DNA of 64,000 nucleotides, taken from Leptolinea sp. UBA5203. GTDB taxonomy: Bacteria; Chloroflexota; Anaerolineae; Anaerolineales; Anaerolineaceae. The DNA is taken from assembly GCA_002412765.1 (NCBI GenBank), contig DHVR01000061.1, forward strand, positions 248,001 through 312,000, read 5' to 3'. How positions within the stretch are numbered: position 1 is the stretch's first letter; the number at the start of each line of letters is the position of its first letter. Below, in pieces: positions 7,779 to 14,541 of this stretch. The position numbers and the translations under genes are program-made. The notes under the pieces are model-generated. The model had not been told where the DNA came from, did no database searches, and saw nothing but the letters and a program-made list of their open reading frames with translations.

Positions 7779-8522
7779 TCAAATAGGTGAAATATAAAAG
7801 GATCTTCCCTGTTGATTTTTCAAGGCAAGCTTTATCTCTTGAAAAGAAAGACTCTCCATATTCAGCCTCAAACTTCCCAGTAAATCGGCAAGGTAGTGAA
7901 CGTCACCATTTTGCATCAAGGGGTATTTTTCAATTTGCGGGAATTGTTTTTTTGCTTCTATAGGCGAGAGATGACGGGAGATTTCAAGCAGGTCTAGCGG
8001 GGTGTCCGCTGGGACAAACCCCAGGTTGGCCAACAGTCCATTGGCTTTTCGATTGACATGGGCGGGGATAAACATTCCGCCGAGTTGTATTACAGTCTGG
8101 TAAGCTGCTTCGAATGATAAATCCACAGCGGTGAGTAATAAGCGATCCTCCGTGGCGATAAAATCGCCGGTTTCATCCACGATGAATTGTTCGCCGAAGA
8201 AATCCGGGTTGTTTTTTAAGAGCGGGAGATGCTGATCTACTATTTCTTGCCACTGAAGGGATTGTTCCAAGCTTTCAAACAAACATAGGACATGAACATC
8301 CTCAGCGGTTTGCACTTCCATTCCTGGAATGATGAGGAGCGGAACCCCAAGGGCTGCTTTTTGAACGGAAGCAATGTTAGCCGTGCTATTATGATCGGTG
8401 ATGGCCAGGATATCAATCCCTTGGTGCACAGCTTCTGCAACAATAAGAGGCGGAATCATTTCAACGTCGGCACAGGGAGATACAACGGTATGCACATGTA
8501 AATCAGCACGATACGTATGCAT
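7779..8522 (-). CDS. PHP-domain phosphoesterase-like protein
   Basis: A 247-residue protein of the PHP (polymerase and histidinol phosphatase) superfamily. The N-terminus has the metal-binding H-x-H motif in ADLHVHTVVSPCAD (residues 6-19), followed by a second motif around ITDHNS (near 41-46), a conserved GMEVQT segment near 66, and later His/Asp positions (PAHVNR near 154, NGDVHY near 205). These proteins hydrolyse phosphoesters with bound metals; the substrate here is unknown. It sits between the DRTGG/CBS regulatory genes and the hydrogenase subunits, where PHP proteins are also found in hydrogenase loci of fermentative bacteria. A 147-nt gap and a promoter separate it from the NuoE gene. 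Confidence 0.83.
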   Translation of the reverse strand: MHTYRADLHVHTVVSPCADVEMIPPLIVAEAVHQGIDILAITDHNSTANIASVQKAALGVPLLIIPGMEVQTAEDVHVLCLFESLEQSLQWQEIVDQHLPLLKNNPDFFGEQFIVDETGDFIATEDRLLLTAVDLSFEAAYQTVIQLGGMFIPAHVNRKANGLLANLGFVPADTPLDLLEISRHLSPIEAKKQFPQIEKYPLMQNGDVHYLADLLGSLRLNMESLSFQEIKLALKNQQGRSFYISPI

Positions 8523-8546
8523 GAGTTTATTTATGAAACCAAAAAA

Positions 8547-8891
8547 TTAGGTATTTTGGAGTCCAAGACTCCAGAGTTTACCAATGACTTCATAATTTGG
8601 CAGGGGAGTTCCAAGTAGAATAATATTTTCCTCATTGGCCTTTGCGATGGTGCCTCTTTCCGGTTGAGCGCCTTCTGTGATAATAATTGCGCTTAATTCC
8701 AGCAAAGCGGCAACAGCTACAATATTGCTGTGCGCTTGCAGGGTGATCCATATGCCTTTACTTTTAGCGCCGGTCATTACACAACTCAGTAAATCGGAAC
8801 AATATCCTGATGTTGGCTCAACATCAAGAACCTCTCTTGGTTCGGTATAGGTAGTTAGGTTAAGTTCATCAATGATTTGCTGTAAATTCAT
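8547..8891 (-). CDS. DRTGG-domain-like small protein (second in locus)
   Basis: A 114-residue single-domain protein similar in shape to the DRTGG domain of HPr-kinase-like and hydrogenase-operon proteins: a mixed alpha/beta fold with hydrophobic strands around IWITLQAH, AIIITEGAQPE and IILLGTP. It carries Cys31 and Cys37 (YCSDLLSCVM). It shares order and size with the other DRTGG-like gene at 9923-10267. Such proteins flank CBS/ATPase genes in clostridial NADH-hydrogenase loci, and their function is not established; a nucleotide or redox-state sensing role is inference. GAGG precedes the ATG. It lies 15 nt after the CBS/ATPase gene and 24 nt before the PHP gene. Confidence 0.68.
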   Translation of the reverse strand: MNLQQIIDELNLTTYTEPREVLDVEPTSGYCSDLLSCVMTGAKSKGIWITLQAHSNIVAVAALLELSAIIITEGAQPERGTIAKANEENIILLGTPLPNYEVIGKLWSLGLQNT

Positions 8892-8906
8892 AAGTTCCTC
8901 GCAGGT

Positions 8907-9896
8907 TTATGCAGAATGACGTTCACCAAAGCCTTCATCGGTATCAAGGAAGATTTTCATTTTTAGGCGGGTTCCTCTTTCACTGCTTGATTCCAGAACA
9001 ACGCTATCCACACAGCGTGCAATATTGGGCAATCCCATCCCAGCGCCAAAGCCAAGTTCCCTGGTTTCTTCGGTGGCGGTTGAATAACCGGGTTTCATGG
9101 CCAGTTCTACATTTTCAATGCCAGGACCTTCATCTGTGGCAACCATTGAAATAACATGGGGTTGGATTTCTACCCGGAGCGTACCGCCATTATTGGTATG
9201 GATAATCAGGTTCATCTCTGCTTCATAGGCGGCAATGCCACATTGACGGGCAAGTTGCGGACTAGCACCCAGCCGTAATAAGGCGCGCTTGATATTGGAT
9301 GAAGCGGAACCCCCATGGGTAAAATCTTTTGGTTTGATGGTGTAGCGCAGAACGAGACTGGATTTATCAGAGGCAATATCTTCAAAAAGATGACTAGCTC
9401 TGTAACGTTTCAATTCTTCGGAGGCGTAATCCCTTTTTAGCGCACGCAGTACACCGCGGGTGACATCGCCCTTTGTGATTACCCCAATCAGATGCCCATC
9501 CGGATCGAGAACAGGCAATCGTCCAACCCTTGAATTGACAAAGGTTTTTAGCGCTTCAACAACTGGAGATTTTGCCTGAACTGTGATGGGATTGGGGGTC
9601 ATATACATTTTTACGCTGGCATCAAGATCCGAATTACACAGACAGTGGATAAGATCTTCCATACTCAAGACGCCAACTAGCTGATCGTTGTAAACAACCG
9701 GTGCACCGGAGATTCTTTCCTGGCGCAACATTTCCAACGCATCACTCATTTTCATATCAGTGGTGAGCTTGCGCAATTTGCTGCTCATCACATCTTCAAT
9801 TTTTAATTCATAGGATAATTCTTCAACGCGGGTAATTTGCTCAGCAACTTGGTCATTGATGACAATTTTGCGATTCTCCGAGTTGGGTTCATTCAT
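8907..9896 (-). CDS. CBS-pair protein with C-terminal RsbW/SpoIIAB-like ATPase domain
   Basis: A 329-residue regulatory fusion. Residues about 35-150 form two CBS motifs (VMSSKLRKLTTDMKMSDAL... and YMTPNPITVQAKSPVVEAL...), each ending in a G-x-(I/V)-(S/T)-x-x-D element (GVLSMEDL, GVITKGDV). CBS pairs usually bind adenine nucleotides. Residues about 180-320 form a GHKL ATPase of the anti-sigma/serine-kinase kind with an N-box-like YEAEMNLIIHTNNG, G1 box TDEGPGI near 255 and G2 region GFGAGMGLPNI near 285. It probably senses energy or redox charge and controls hydrogenase expression or activity; this is inference from domains and place. Confidence 0.82.
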   Translation of the reverse strand: MNEPNSENRKIVINDQVAEQITRVEELSYELKIEDVMSSKLRKLTTDMKMSDALEMLRQERISGAPVVYNDQLVGVLSMEDLIHCLCNSDLDASVKMYMTPNPITVQAKSPVVEALKTFVNSRVGRLPVLDPDGHLIGVITKGDVTRGVLRALKRDYASEELKRYRASHLFEDIASDKSSLVLRYTIKPKDFTHGGSASSNIKRALLRLGASPQLARQCGIAAYEAEMNLIIHTNNGGTLRVEIQPHVISMVATDEGPGIENVELAMKPGYSTATEETRELGFGAGMGLPNIARCVDSVVLESSSERGTRLKMKIFLDTDEGFGERHSA

Positions 9897-9922
9897 CAGA
9901 AACCTCTGGAACTTATGGCTGA

Positions 9923-10267
9923 TTATTCAAGACTGGTTAGGCCGGATTGATAAAGCCTGCCGCATAATTCGTACATGCCATGAGGGGAAGCAATCAGGGC
10001 TATGCCTTCTTCCGACGCGAGATCAATGGTTTCTTGTGGGGGCATTTTCCCCCGAACAAAAACGATAGCTGCAATATCTGCCATTTGGGCTGTGCGCACG
10101 ACTTGAGGATTGCACAATCCTGTGATCAGGACAGCATCTGGACGGATGGAAGCCAATACATCACTCATCAGATCAGCGCCAAAGGCACCTTTCACATCTC
10201 TATCCAAATTTGCAGATTCGTTTATCAGCTCGCCGTTGATTAAAATTGCTAAATCTCTAACTTTCAT
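9923..10267 (-). CDS. DRTGG-domain protein (first gene of the regulatory group)
   Basis: A 114-residue protein resembling a stand-alone DRTGG domain: MKVRDLAILINGELINES, a central GAFGADLMSDVLA segment, then VLITGLCNPQVVRTAQMADIAAIV split over two strands and a C-terminal GIALIASPHGMYEL strand-helix. I start it at the ATG at 10267 rather than the GTG at 10273, because AAAGG lies directly against the GTG but 5 nt from the ATG. It heads the regulator group DRTGG, CBS-ATPase, DRTGG, PHP, in which gaps are 24-27 nt or less, consistent with one transcript. Biochemical role unknown. Confidence 0.72.
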   Translation of the reverse strand: MKVRDLAILINGELINESANLDRDVKGAFGADLMSDVLASIRPDAVLITGLCNPQVVRTAQMADIAAIVFVRGKMPPQETIDLASEEGIALIASPHGMYELCGRLYQSGLTSLE

Positions 10268-10402
10268 ATTCACCTTTACAGAAAGGAGTTTTGACCTTAT
10301 CGCATAATTTTACCCTATTGTTTCATACAGTGGGGATGGTTTCAATGTAGAAATTGTATTTAATGACAATTTAAGTAGATTTGGAAGATGGATAGACTGA
10401 TT

Positions 10403-10432
10403 TGGGATGGATTCGAAAGAATATGTTAAAAT
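10403..10432 (+). promoter_or_regulatory. Putative promoter of hisS
   Basis: TTGGGA (10403-10408) and TTAAAA (10427-10432) are spaced 18 nt apart. They lie just upstream of the preferred hisS start and inside the longest possible reading frame, which argues against the upstream ATG at 10407. Moderate motif match. Confidence 0.35.
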
Positions 10433-10463
10433 TTATTATTCTATGAAGAGAAGAGAAAATGAA

Positions 10464-11747
10464 ATGAAGAAAAAAGTAGAGTCCGTAAAAGGCACACGCG
10501 ATTTTTATCCTCAGGATATGGCCTTTCGAAATTGGTTATATGAGAATATTAAAACTATCTCCGAATCTTTTGGCTATAGTGAATGGGACGGTCCATTCCT
10601 GGAAAGACTGGAGCTTTATGCTGCAAAATCAGGGGAAGAATTAGTAAAAGAGCAATCCTTTGTTTTTCAAGATCGGGGCGGGGATGAGATTGCCTTACGG
10701 CCGGAATTGACCCCCAGCCTGGCCCGTATGGTGGCACAACGTCAGCGCGAATTGGTTTATCCACTGCGATGGTGGGCTTTCAGCCCATTTTGGCGTTATG
10801 AACGTCCTCAAAAAGGTCGCACCCGGGAATTTTTCCAATGGAATATTGACGTCATTGGCGAGAATAATACTGAAACCGATGCTGAATTAATTTCCATAGC
10901 CATTCATTTCTTCAAAAGATTGGGATTAACCGGGGAACAGGTCAAGATTTTTATTAATGACCGCAGATTGATGGACAATCAATTGAAGAAAATTGGTGTG
11001 CCGGCCGATCAAAAAACTGCAGTGTTTCGTCTGATCGACAGGCGGGACAAAATGCGCAACGATGAGTGGAAGAAATATGCGCTGGAGCTTGGGCTAACCG
11101 AAAGCATTTTTGATGGAGTCAATGCCCTTTTACAGCAGCCGGAGTTATATTTGGAATCTCCGGAATTAGTTCGCATGTTTGACCTTATTTCTGCTATTGG
11201 ATTAAGAGAATATGTCTCATTTGATCCCAAGGTCATCCGCGGGTTGGATTATTACACGGGCATCGTTTTCGAAGCCCGGAAGAATGATAATTCGGGCCGT
11301 GCAATTCTCGGCGGCGGTCATTATGACAATTTAGTCGGTGATGTCGGTGGAGAACCTTTGCCCGGTGTGGGTTTTGCTATGGGCGATATCATGATTCGGG
11401 TTGTCCTTGAAGAGCTCGGACTTATCCCAGCGTTTTCAGAATCGCCGGCGGATGTACTGGTGACAATCTTTGATGAGAATAGTGTGGATCGGACATTCGT
11501 GTTAGCTCAGGAAATCCGTAATGCCGGATTGAAGGTAGTCAGTATGCCTGCCCCACAAAAATTACAAAAACAAATGAAATATGCGGATCGTTATGGGATC
11601 CCCTATGTGATTATTGAAGGGCCGGAAGAGTTGAAAGCAGGCACGGTGGTATTGAAATCCTTGAAAACTGGCGAGCAAGAAATACTTTCAACACAACATC
11701 TGGGCGAAACGATCAAGAAATTCCTTGCAGAACATCCAGCCCTGTGA
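10464..11747 (+). CDS. hisS: Histidyl-tRNA synthetase
   Basis: A class II aminoacyl-tRNA synthetase of 427 residues from the chosen start. It opens with KVESVKGTRDFYPQDM, typical for HisRS. Visible motifs: class II motif 2 (FWRYERPQKGRTREFFQWN), the histidine-binding GLDYYTGIVFE segment, and motif 3 (GVGFAMGDIMIRVV); a C-terminal anticodon-binding domain starts near residue 325. The frame extends upstream to ATGs at 10407 and 10443, but a promoter-like motif overlaps that part and the family N-terminus fits the ATG at 10464. It attaches histidine to tRNA-His, whose gene starts 18 nt after the stop codon and is probably co-transcribed. Confidence 0.93.
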   Translation: MKKKVESVKGTRDFYPQDMAFRNWLYENIKTISESFGYSEWDGPFLERLELYAAKSGEELVKEQSFVFQDRGGDEIALRPELTPSLARMVAQRQRELVYPLRWWAFSPFWRYERPQKGRTREFFQWNIDVIGENNTETDAELISIAIHFFKRLGLTGEQVKIFINDRRLMDNQLKKIGVPADQKTAVFRLIDRRDKMRNDEWKKYALELGLTESIFDGVNALLQQPELYLESPELVRMFDLISAIGLREYVSFDPKVIRGLDYYTGIVFEARKNDNSGRAILGGGHYDNLVGDVGGEPLPGVGFAMGDIMIRVVLEELGLIPAFSESPADVLVTIFDENSVDRTFVLAQEIRNAGLKVVSMPAPQKLQKQMKYADRYGIPYVIIEGPEELKAGTVVLKSLKTGEQEILSTQHLGETIKKFLAEHPAL

Positions 11748-11765
11748 TAAAATCCTTTTGTTCTT

Positions 11766-11841
11766 GGTGCCTGTAGCTCAATGGCAGAGCACTGCACTGT
11801 GGCTGCAGTGGTTGTGGGTTCGACCCCCATCAGGCACCCCA
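11766..11841 (+). tRNA. tRNA-His (GTG)
   Basis: A full cloverleaf. The extra 5' G of tRNA-His at 11766 is encoded and pairs with C73. The acceptor stem is GTGCCTG with CAGGCAC, the anticodon loop CTGTGGC carries GTG, the T-loop TTCGACC is regular, and the CCA end is encoded (11839-11841). It lies 18 nt after hisS. Confidence 0.95.
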
Positions 11842-11843
11842 AG

Positions 11844-11867
11844 AAAGGCCTTTACGGCCTTTTTTTG
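11844..11867 (+). terminator. Rho-independent terminator after hisS/tRNA-His
   Basis: AAAGGCC (11844-11850), loop TTTAC, GGCCTTT (11856-11862) and a T-run. It is followed closely by the convergent transporter gene end at 11874 and can partly serve the minus strand as well. Confidence 0.85.
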
Positions 11868-11873
11868 TTTAAG

Positions 11874-12827
11874 CTAGTAGGGCGGTGGTTTCCAAGGGAA
11901 TTGCATTGATGCTGAGTATTGAGGATCAAGCCAGGAAAGCAACCCCGATTTATTGCGTGTAGCGACCACTTCTTTATCAAAAGCAATCAATAAAAGACTG
12001 ATGCCAATTAATCCTGCCCCAATCCATTGTTCCAGGGACAATTCTTCCTGAAGAATGATGATGGCCAGGAATACGGTCACGAACTGTTCACTGAACCCCA
12101 ATAATGCCGTTTGCAAACTACCCAAATGTTTGACGCCTTTAAACAAGGCCAACCTTGAAATCACGGTGGCAATAGCCATGGCGATCAGTGGCCAATAGGG
12201 AGTACCTTCCGCGGGTAAATGCGGTGAAAAAATTGAGAAAGCCAGGCATACGGTGAAACTCATAGCAAGCAGTGTATATAGAGTAACTGTGGGTGCAGGA
12301 ACCTCATAAAGAATTCTTTGGTTAATAATCAGATGTAAAGCGTACAGAAATGCCGAGGCGACCATGAGCAGGGAACCGATTGGATCGACATGATTTGTTG
12401 CCGACCCCACCAGTAGATAAACCCCAGGCAGGGAAATCAGCAAGCGGATGATTGTCATTTTGCTCAGTTTTTGTTTATCCACTACCTGCAGCAGGGCGAT
12501 AAAGATGGGATAGAAAGAATATAATAATTGGGCAATACTGGCGTTCATGCGAGAAAGGGCTGTGTAATACAGGATGGAACCAATCCCATTAATCAAGCCT
12601 GCCAGAAGACATCCTACAAGACCGATGGGGTAAATAGTGAATGCACCTTTGTTTTTTATGGAAATTAAAAAAATAATCAGAAGGGTTGCCAGAGAGGTAC
12701 GAAAAGCAACCACAGCCAAAGGCTGAAAGCCAAACAGAATGGATTGTTTTCCAAGAATAGGGATGATACCCAAAAAAATTGCAGAAGTAAAAGCTGCCTG
12801 GATACCCTGGTTTCGCGGAGAATTCAT
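11874..12827 (-). CDS. EamA/DMT-family transporter
   Basis: A 317-residue integral membrane protein with about ten hydrophobic helices arranged as two EamA (DMT) repeats: the first around residues 10-140 and the second from about 150 to 285, with the conserved GxxLYxxALxxxxAS-like pattern (SILYYTALSRMNASIAQLL) at the end of repeat one and an equivalent FKGVKHLGSLQTALL stretch in repeat two. Members export amino acids, metabolites or nucleotide sugars; the substrate cannot be read from sequence. It follows the PLP-enzyme/receiver fusion by only 16 nt on the same strand, so it may be the last gene of the sensory operon and could export an amino acid made or consumed by that enzyme (inference). 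Confidence 0.85.
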   Translation of the reverse strand: MNSPRNQGIQAAFTSAIFLGIIPILGKQSILFGFQPLAVVAFRTSLATLLIIFLISIKNKGAFTIYPIGLVGCLLAGLINGIGSILYYTALSRMNASIAQLLYSFYPIFIALLQVVDKQKLSKMTIIRLLISLPGVYLLVGSATNHVDPIGSLLMVASAFLYALHLIINQRILYEVPAPTVTLYTLLAMSFTVCLAFSIFSPHLPAEGTPYWPLIAMAIATVISRLALFKGVKHLGSLQTALLGFSEQFVTVFLAIIILQEELSLEQWIGAGLIGISLLLIAFDKEVVATRNKSGLLSWLDPQYSASMQFPWKPPPY

Positions 12828-12843
12828 GGATTGTTTTCCCTAA

Positions 12844-14520
12844 TCAGGTCAACTTAAGAAGTTCACTGACCTCAGATTGTAAATCTGTCGTCATAAAGTC
12901 GCCTTTTTGCATTAAGCCGTGGATATGATTTTTCAATCTGATTTTTTCATTTGGTGTTAATTCTTTAGCTGAGATAATAATGACCGGGATGTCCTTGGTT
13001 TGATCATCTTTTTGTAATTCATCCAGAACACCAAAACCATCCAGTTCCGGCATCATTAAATCAAGAAGAATCAGACTTGGTTTTTGTTCAAGAATTAATT
13101 GAACACCGCTTATCCCATCGGCAGCTTCAAATAACTCAAAATTCGCCATACTTTGCAGGATACGCTTGATCAATGTTCTGGCATTAATATCATCATCAAT
13201 AATAATAATTTTTGGATATTTCTCTACTTTAATCTTGCTAAGGGCAGCCAATAAGCCATCCTGGTTGAAGGGTTCCATAGTCGTTTCATTCAAGTTGATA
13301 TCCGTGGACCAATCAGTACCCAGAATATCATTTTGAACTGGCATGGTATGACCCGTGCAGTTTATGACAACCACTTCATCTGCTTTGATAATGCCTGCTC
13401 GCATTAGTTTGGATACACCGGCAAAAGAGACAGCCGCTGCTGCCTCAACGGAAAGGCCTTCCATCTTGCTCAGAAAATGGATCATCTGATAAGCTTCTTC
13501 ATCCGTTACGGATTCCATTACGCCATGGGTGACAGTTGAAAGTTTTTCAAACAAAATTTCATAGGTTTTTCCTGGATCACCGGTGGCCAGGGTTTCGATA
13601 TGCGTCGTAGGAAATAAAACCGGTTGCGCAGTAGGTCTGTTACTTTTCCAGGCAGGAACCATAGGCGAGCAGCCTTCTGCCTGAATAATGGCGATATTTG
13701 GTATGCGATCAATGATGCCCATTCTTTTAAGTTCTTCAAATCCTTTGATAACACCAACTGGGCCAAGACCTCCGCTTACCGCTTGAACATACCAATCCGG
13801 CGTAATCCATTTCTCACGAATGGTTTTAGGGGAAAGCTTCATGGTTAGTTGTTCACAGATTTCAAAAGCCAAGGTTTTCATGGATTCAACACATGGGATG
13901 CTTTTCACCCCTAAGTCGTTAAACAAATTGCGCTGCTCAGCGAATTTACTGGCAATCAATTTTGTTTGATCATAAGAACCTGTGATTTTTATGACCTGGG
14001 TTCCATAAATTGCCACTTCGCGCATTTTTTCATAGGGAACCAGGCTGGTTAAAAAAGCCCAACATTTGATGCCAGCACGTGAGGCATACGCTGAATACGA
14101 GATGGCGACATTGCCTGTTGAGGCAAGTACCATTTCATTGATACCGGCTTCCTGTAAGGCGGTGATGGTTACAACAGCTTGTCTATCTTTAAACGATCCT
14201 GTAGGATTTTGTCGTTCGTCTTTATAAAATAGATTTCTATTGCCTAACATCACACCGAGATTCGATGCATGCAGCAGGGGGGTTCCACCTTCATCCATGG
14301 ATATTTTTGGCTTGTTGGTTTTTACTGGCAGAAGTTGATGGTATCTCCAAAGGTCAAAGGGCAGATCACGAATTTCTTCAAGGAAGGATTGCTTCATTTC
14401 CGCATACGGATAGACAGCTTCCTGCCAGATATTATCGCAAATCGGGCAGCGTGGTTTTGCGGCGGAAAAGGGTGATTCATTTCCGCATTGCTTGCATACA
14501 ATTTTTACTTGTGACGACAT
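12844..14520 (-). CDS. Threonine-synthase-like PLP enzyme fused to a C-terminal response-regulator receiver
   Basis: A 558-residue fusion. Residues 9-28 form a small zinc-ribbon (Cys9, Cys12, Cys25, Cys28), as in many threonine synthases. Residues about 50-425 are a fold-type II PLP enzyme: a substrate-loop-like DEGGTPLL, then NPTGSFKDR with the predicted PLP Lys111, STGNVAISYSAYA, and a phosphate-binding VSGGLGPVGV loop. Threonine synthases convert O-phosphohomoserine to threonine. Residues 437-558 are a complete receiver domain with Asp442-444, phosphoacceptor Asp487 in LLDLMMPELDG, Ser517 in IIISAKE and Lys539. No frameshift is needed; the fusion is continuous in one frame. It lies 21 nt downstream of the hybrid histidine kinase, so phosphorylation by that kinase could control the enzyme. 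The fusion is directly visible; the regulation is inferred. Other PLP lyase activities remain possible. Confidence 0.88.
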   Translation of the reverse strand: MSSQVKIVCKQCGNESPFSAAKPRCPICDNIWQEAVYPYAEMKQSFLEEIRDLPFDLWRYHQLLPVKTNKPKISMDEGGTPLLHASNLGVMLGNRNLFYKDERQNPTGSFKDRQAVVTITALQEAGINEMVLASTGNVAISYSAYASRAGIKCWAFLTSLVPYEKMREVAIYGTQVIKITGSYDQTKLIASKFAEQRNLFNDLGVKSIPCVESMKTLAFEICEQLTMKLSPKTIREKWITPDWYVQAVSGGLGPVGVIKGFEELKRMGIIDRIPNIAIIQAEGCSPMVPAWKSNRPTAQPVLFPTTHIETLATGDPGKTYEILFEKLSTVTHGVMESVTDEEAYQMIHFLSKMEGLSVEAAAAVSFAGVSKLMRAGIIKADEVVVINCTGHTMPVQNDILGTDWSTDINLNETTMEPFNQDGLLAALSKIKVEKYPKIIIIDDDINARTLIKRILQSMANFELFEAADGISGVQLILEQKPSLILLDLMMPELDGFGVLDELQKDDQTKDIPVIIISAKELTPNEKIRLKNHIHGLMQKGDFMTTDLQSEVSELLKLT

Positions 14521-14541
14521 AAATTCCTTCTTGACAATTTT

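Noticed and set aside
10407..10463. Upstream start for hisS
   Set aside because: It would place coding sequence over a promoter-like motif and add residues not seen at the usual HisRS N-terminus.
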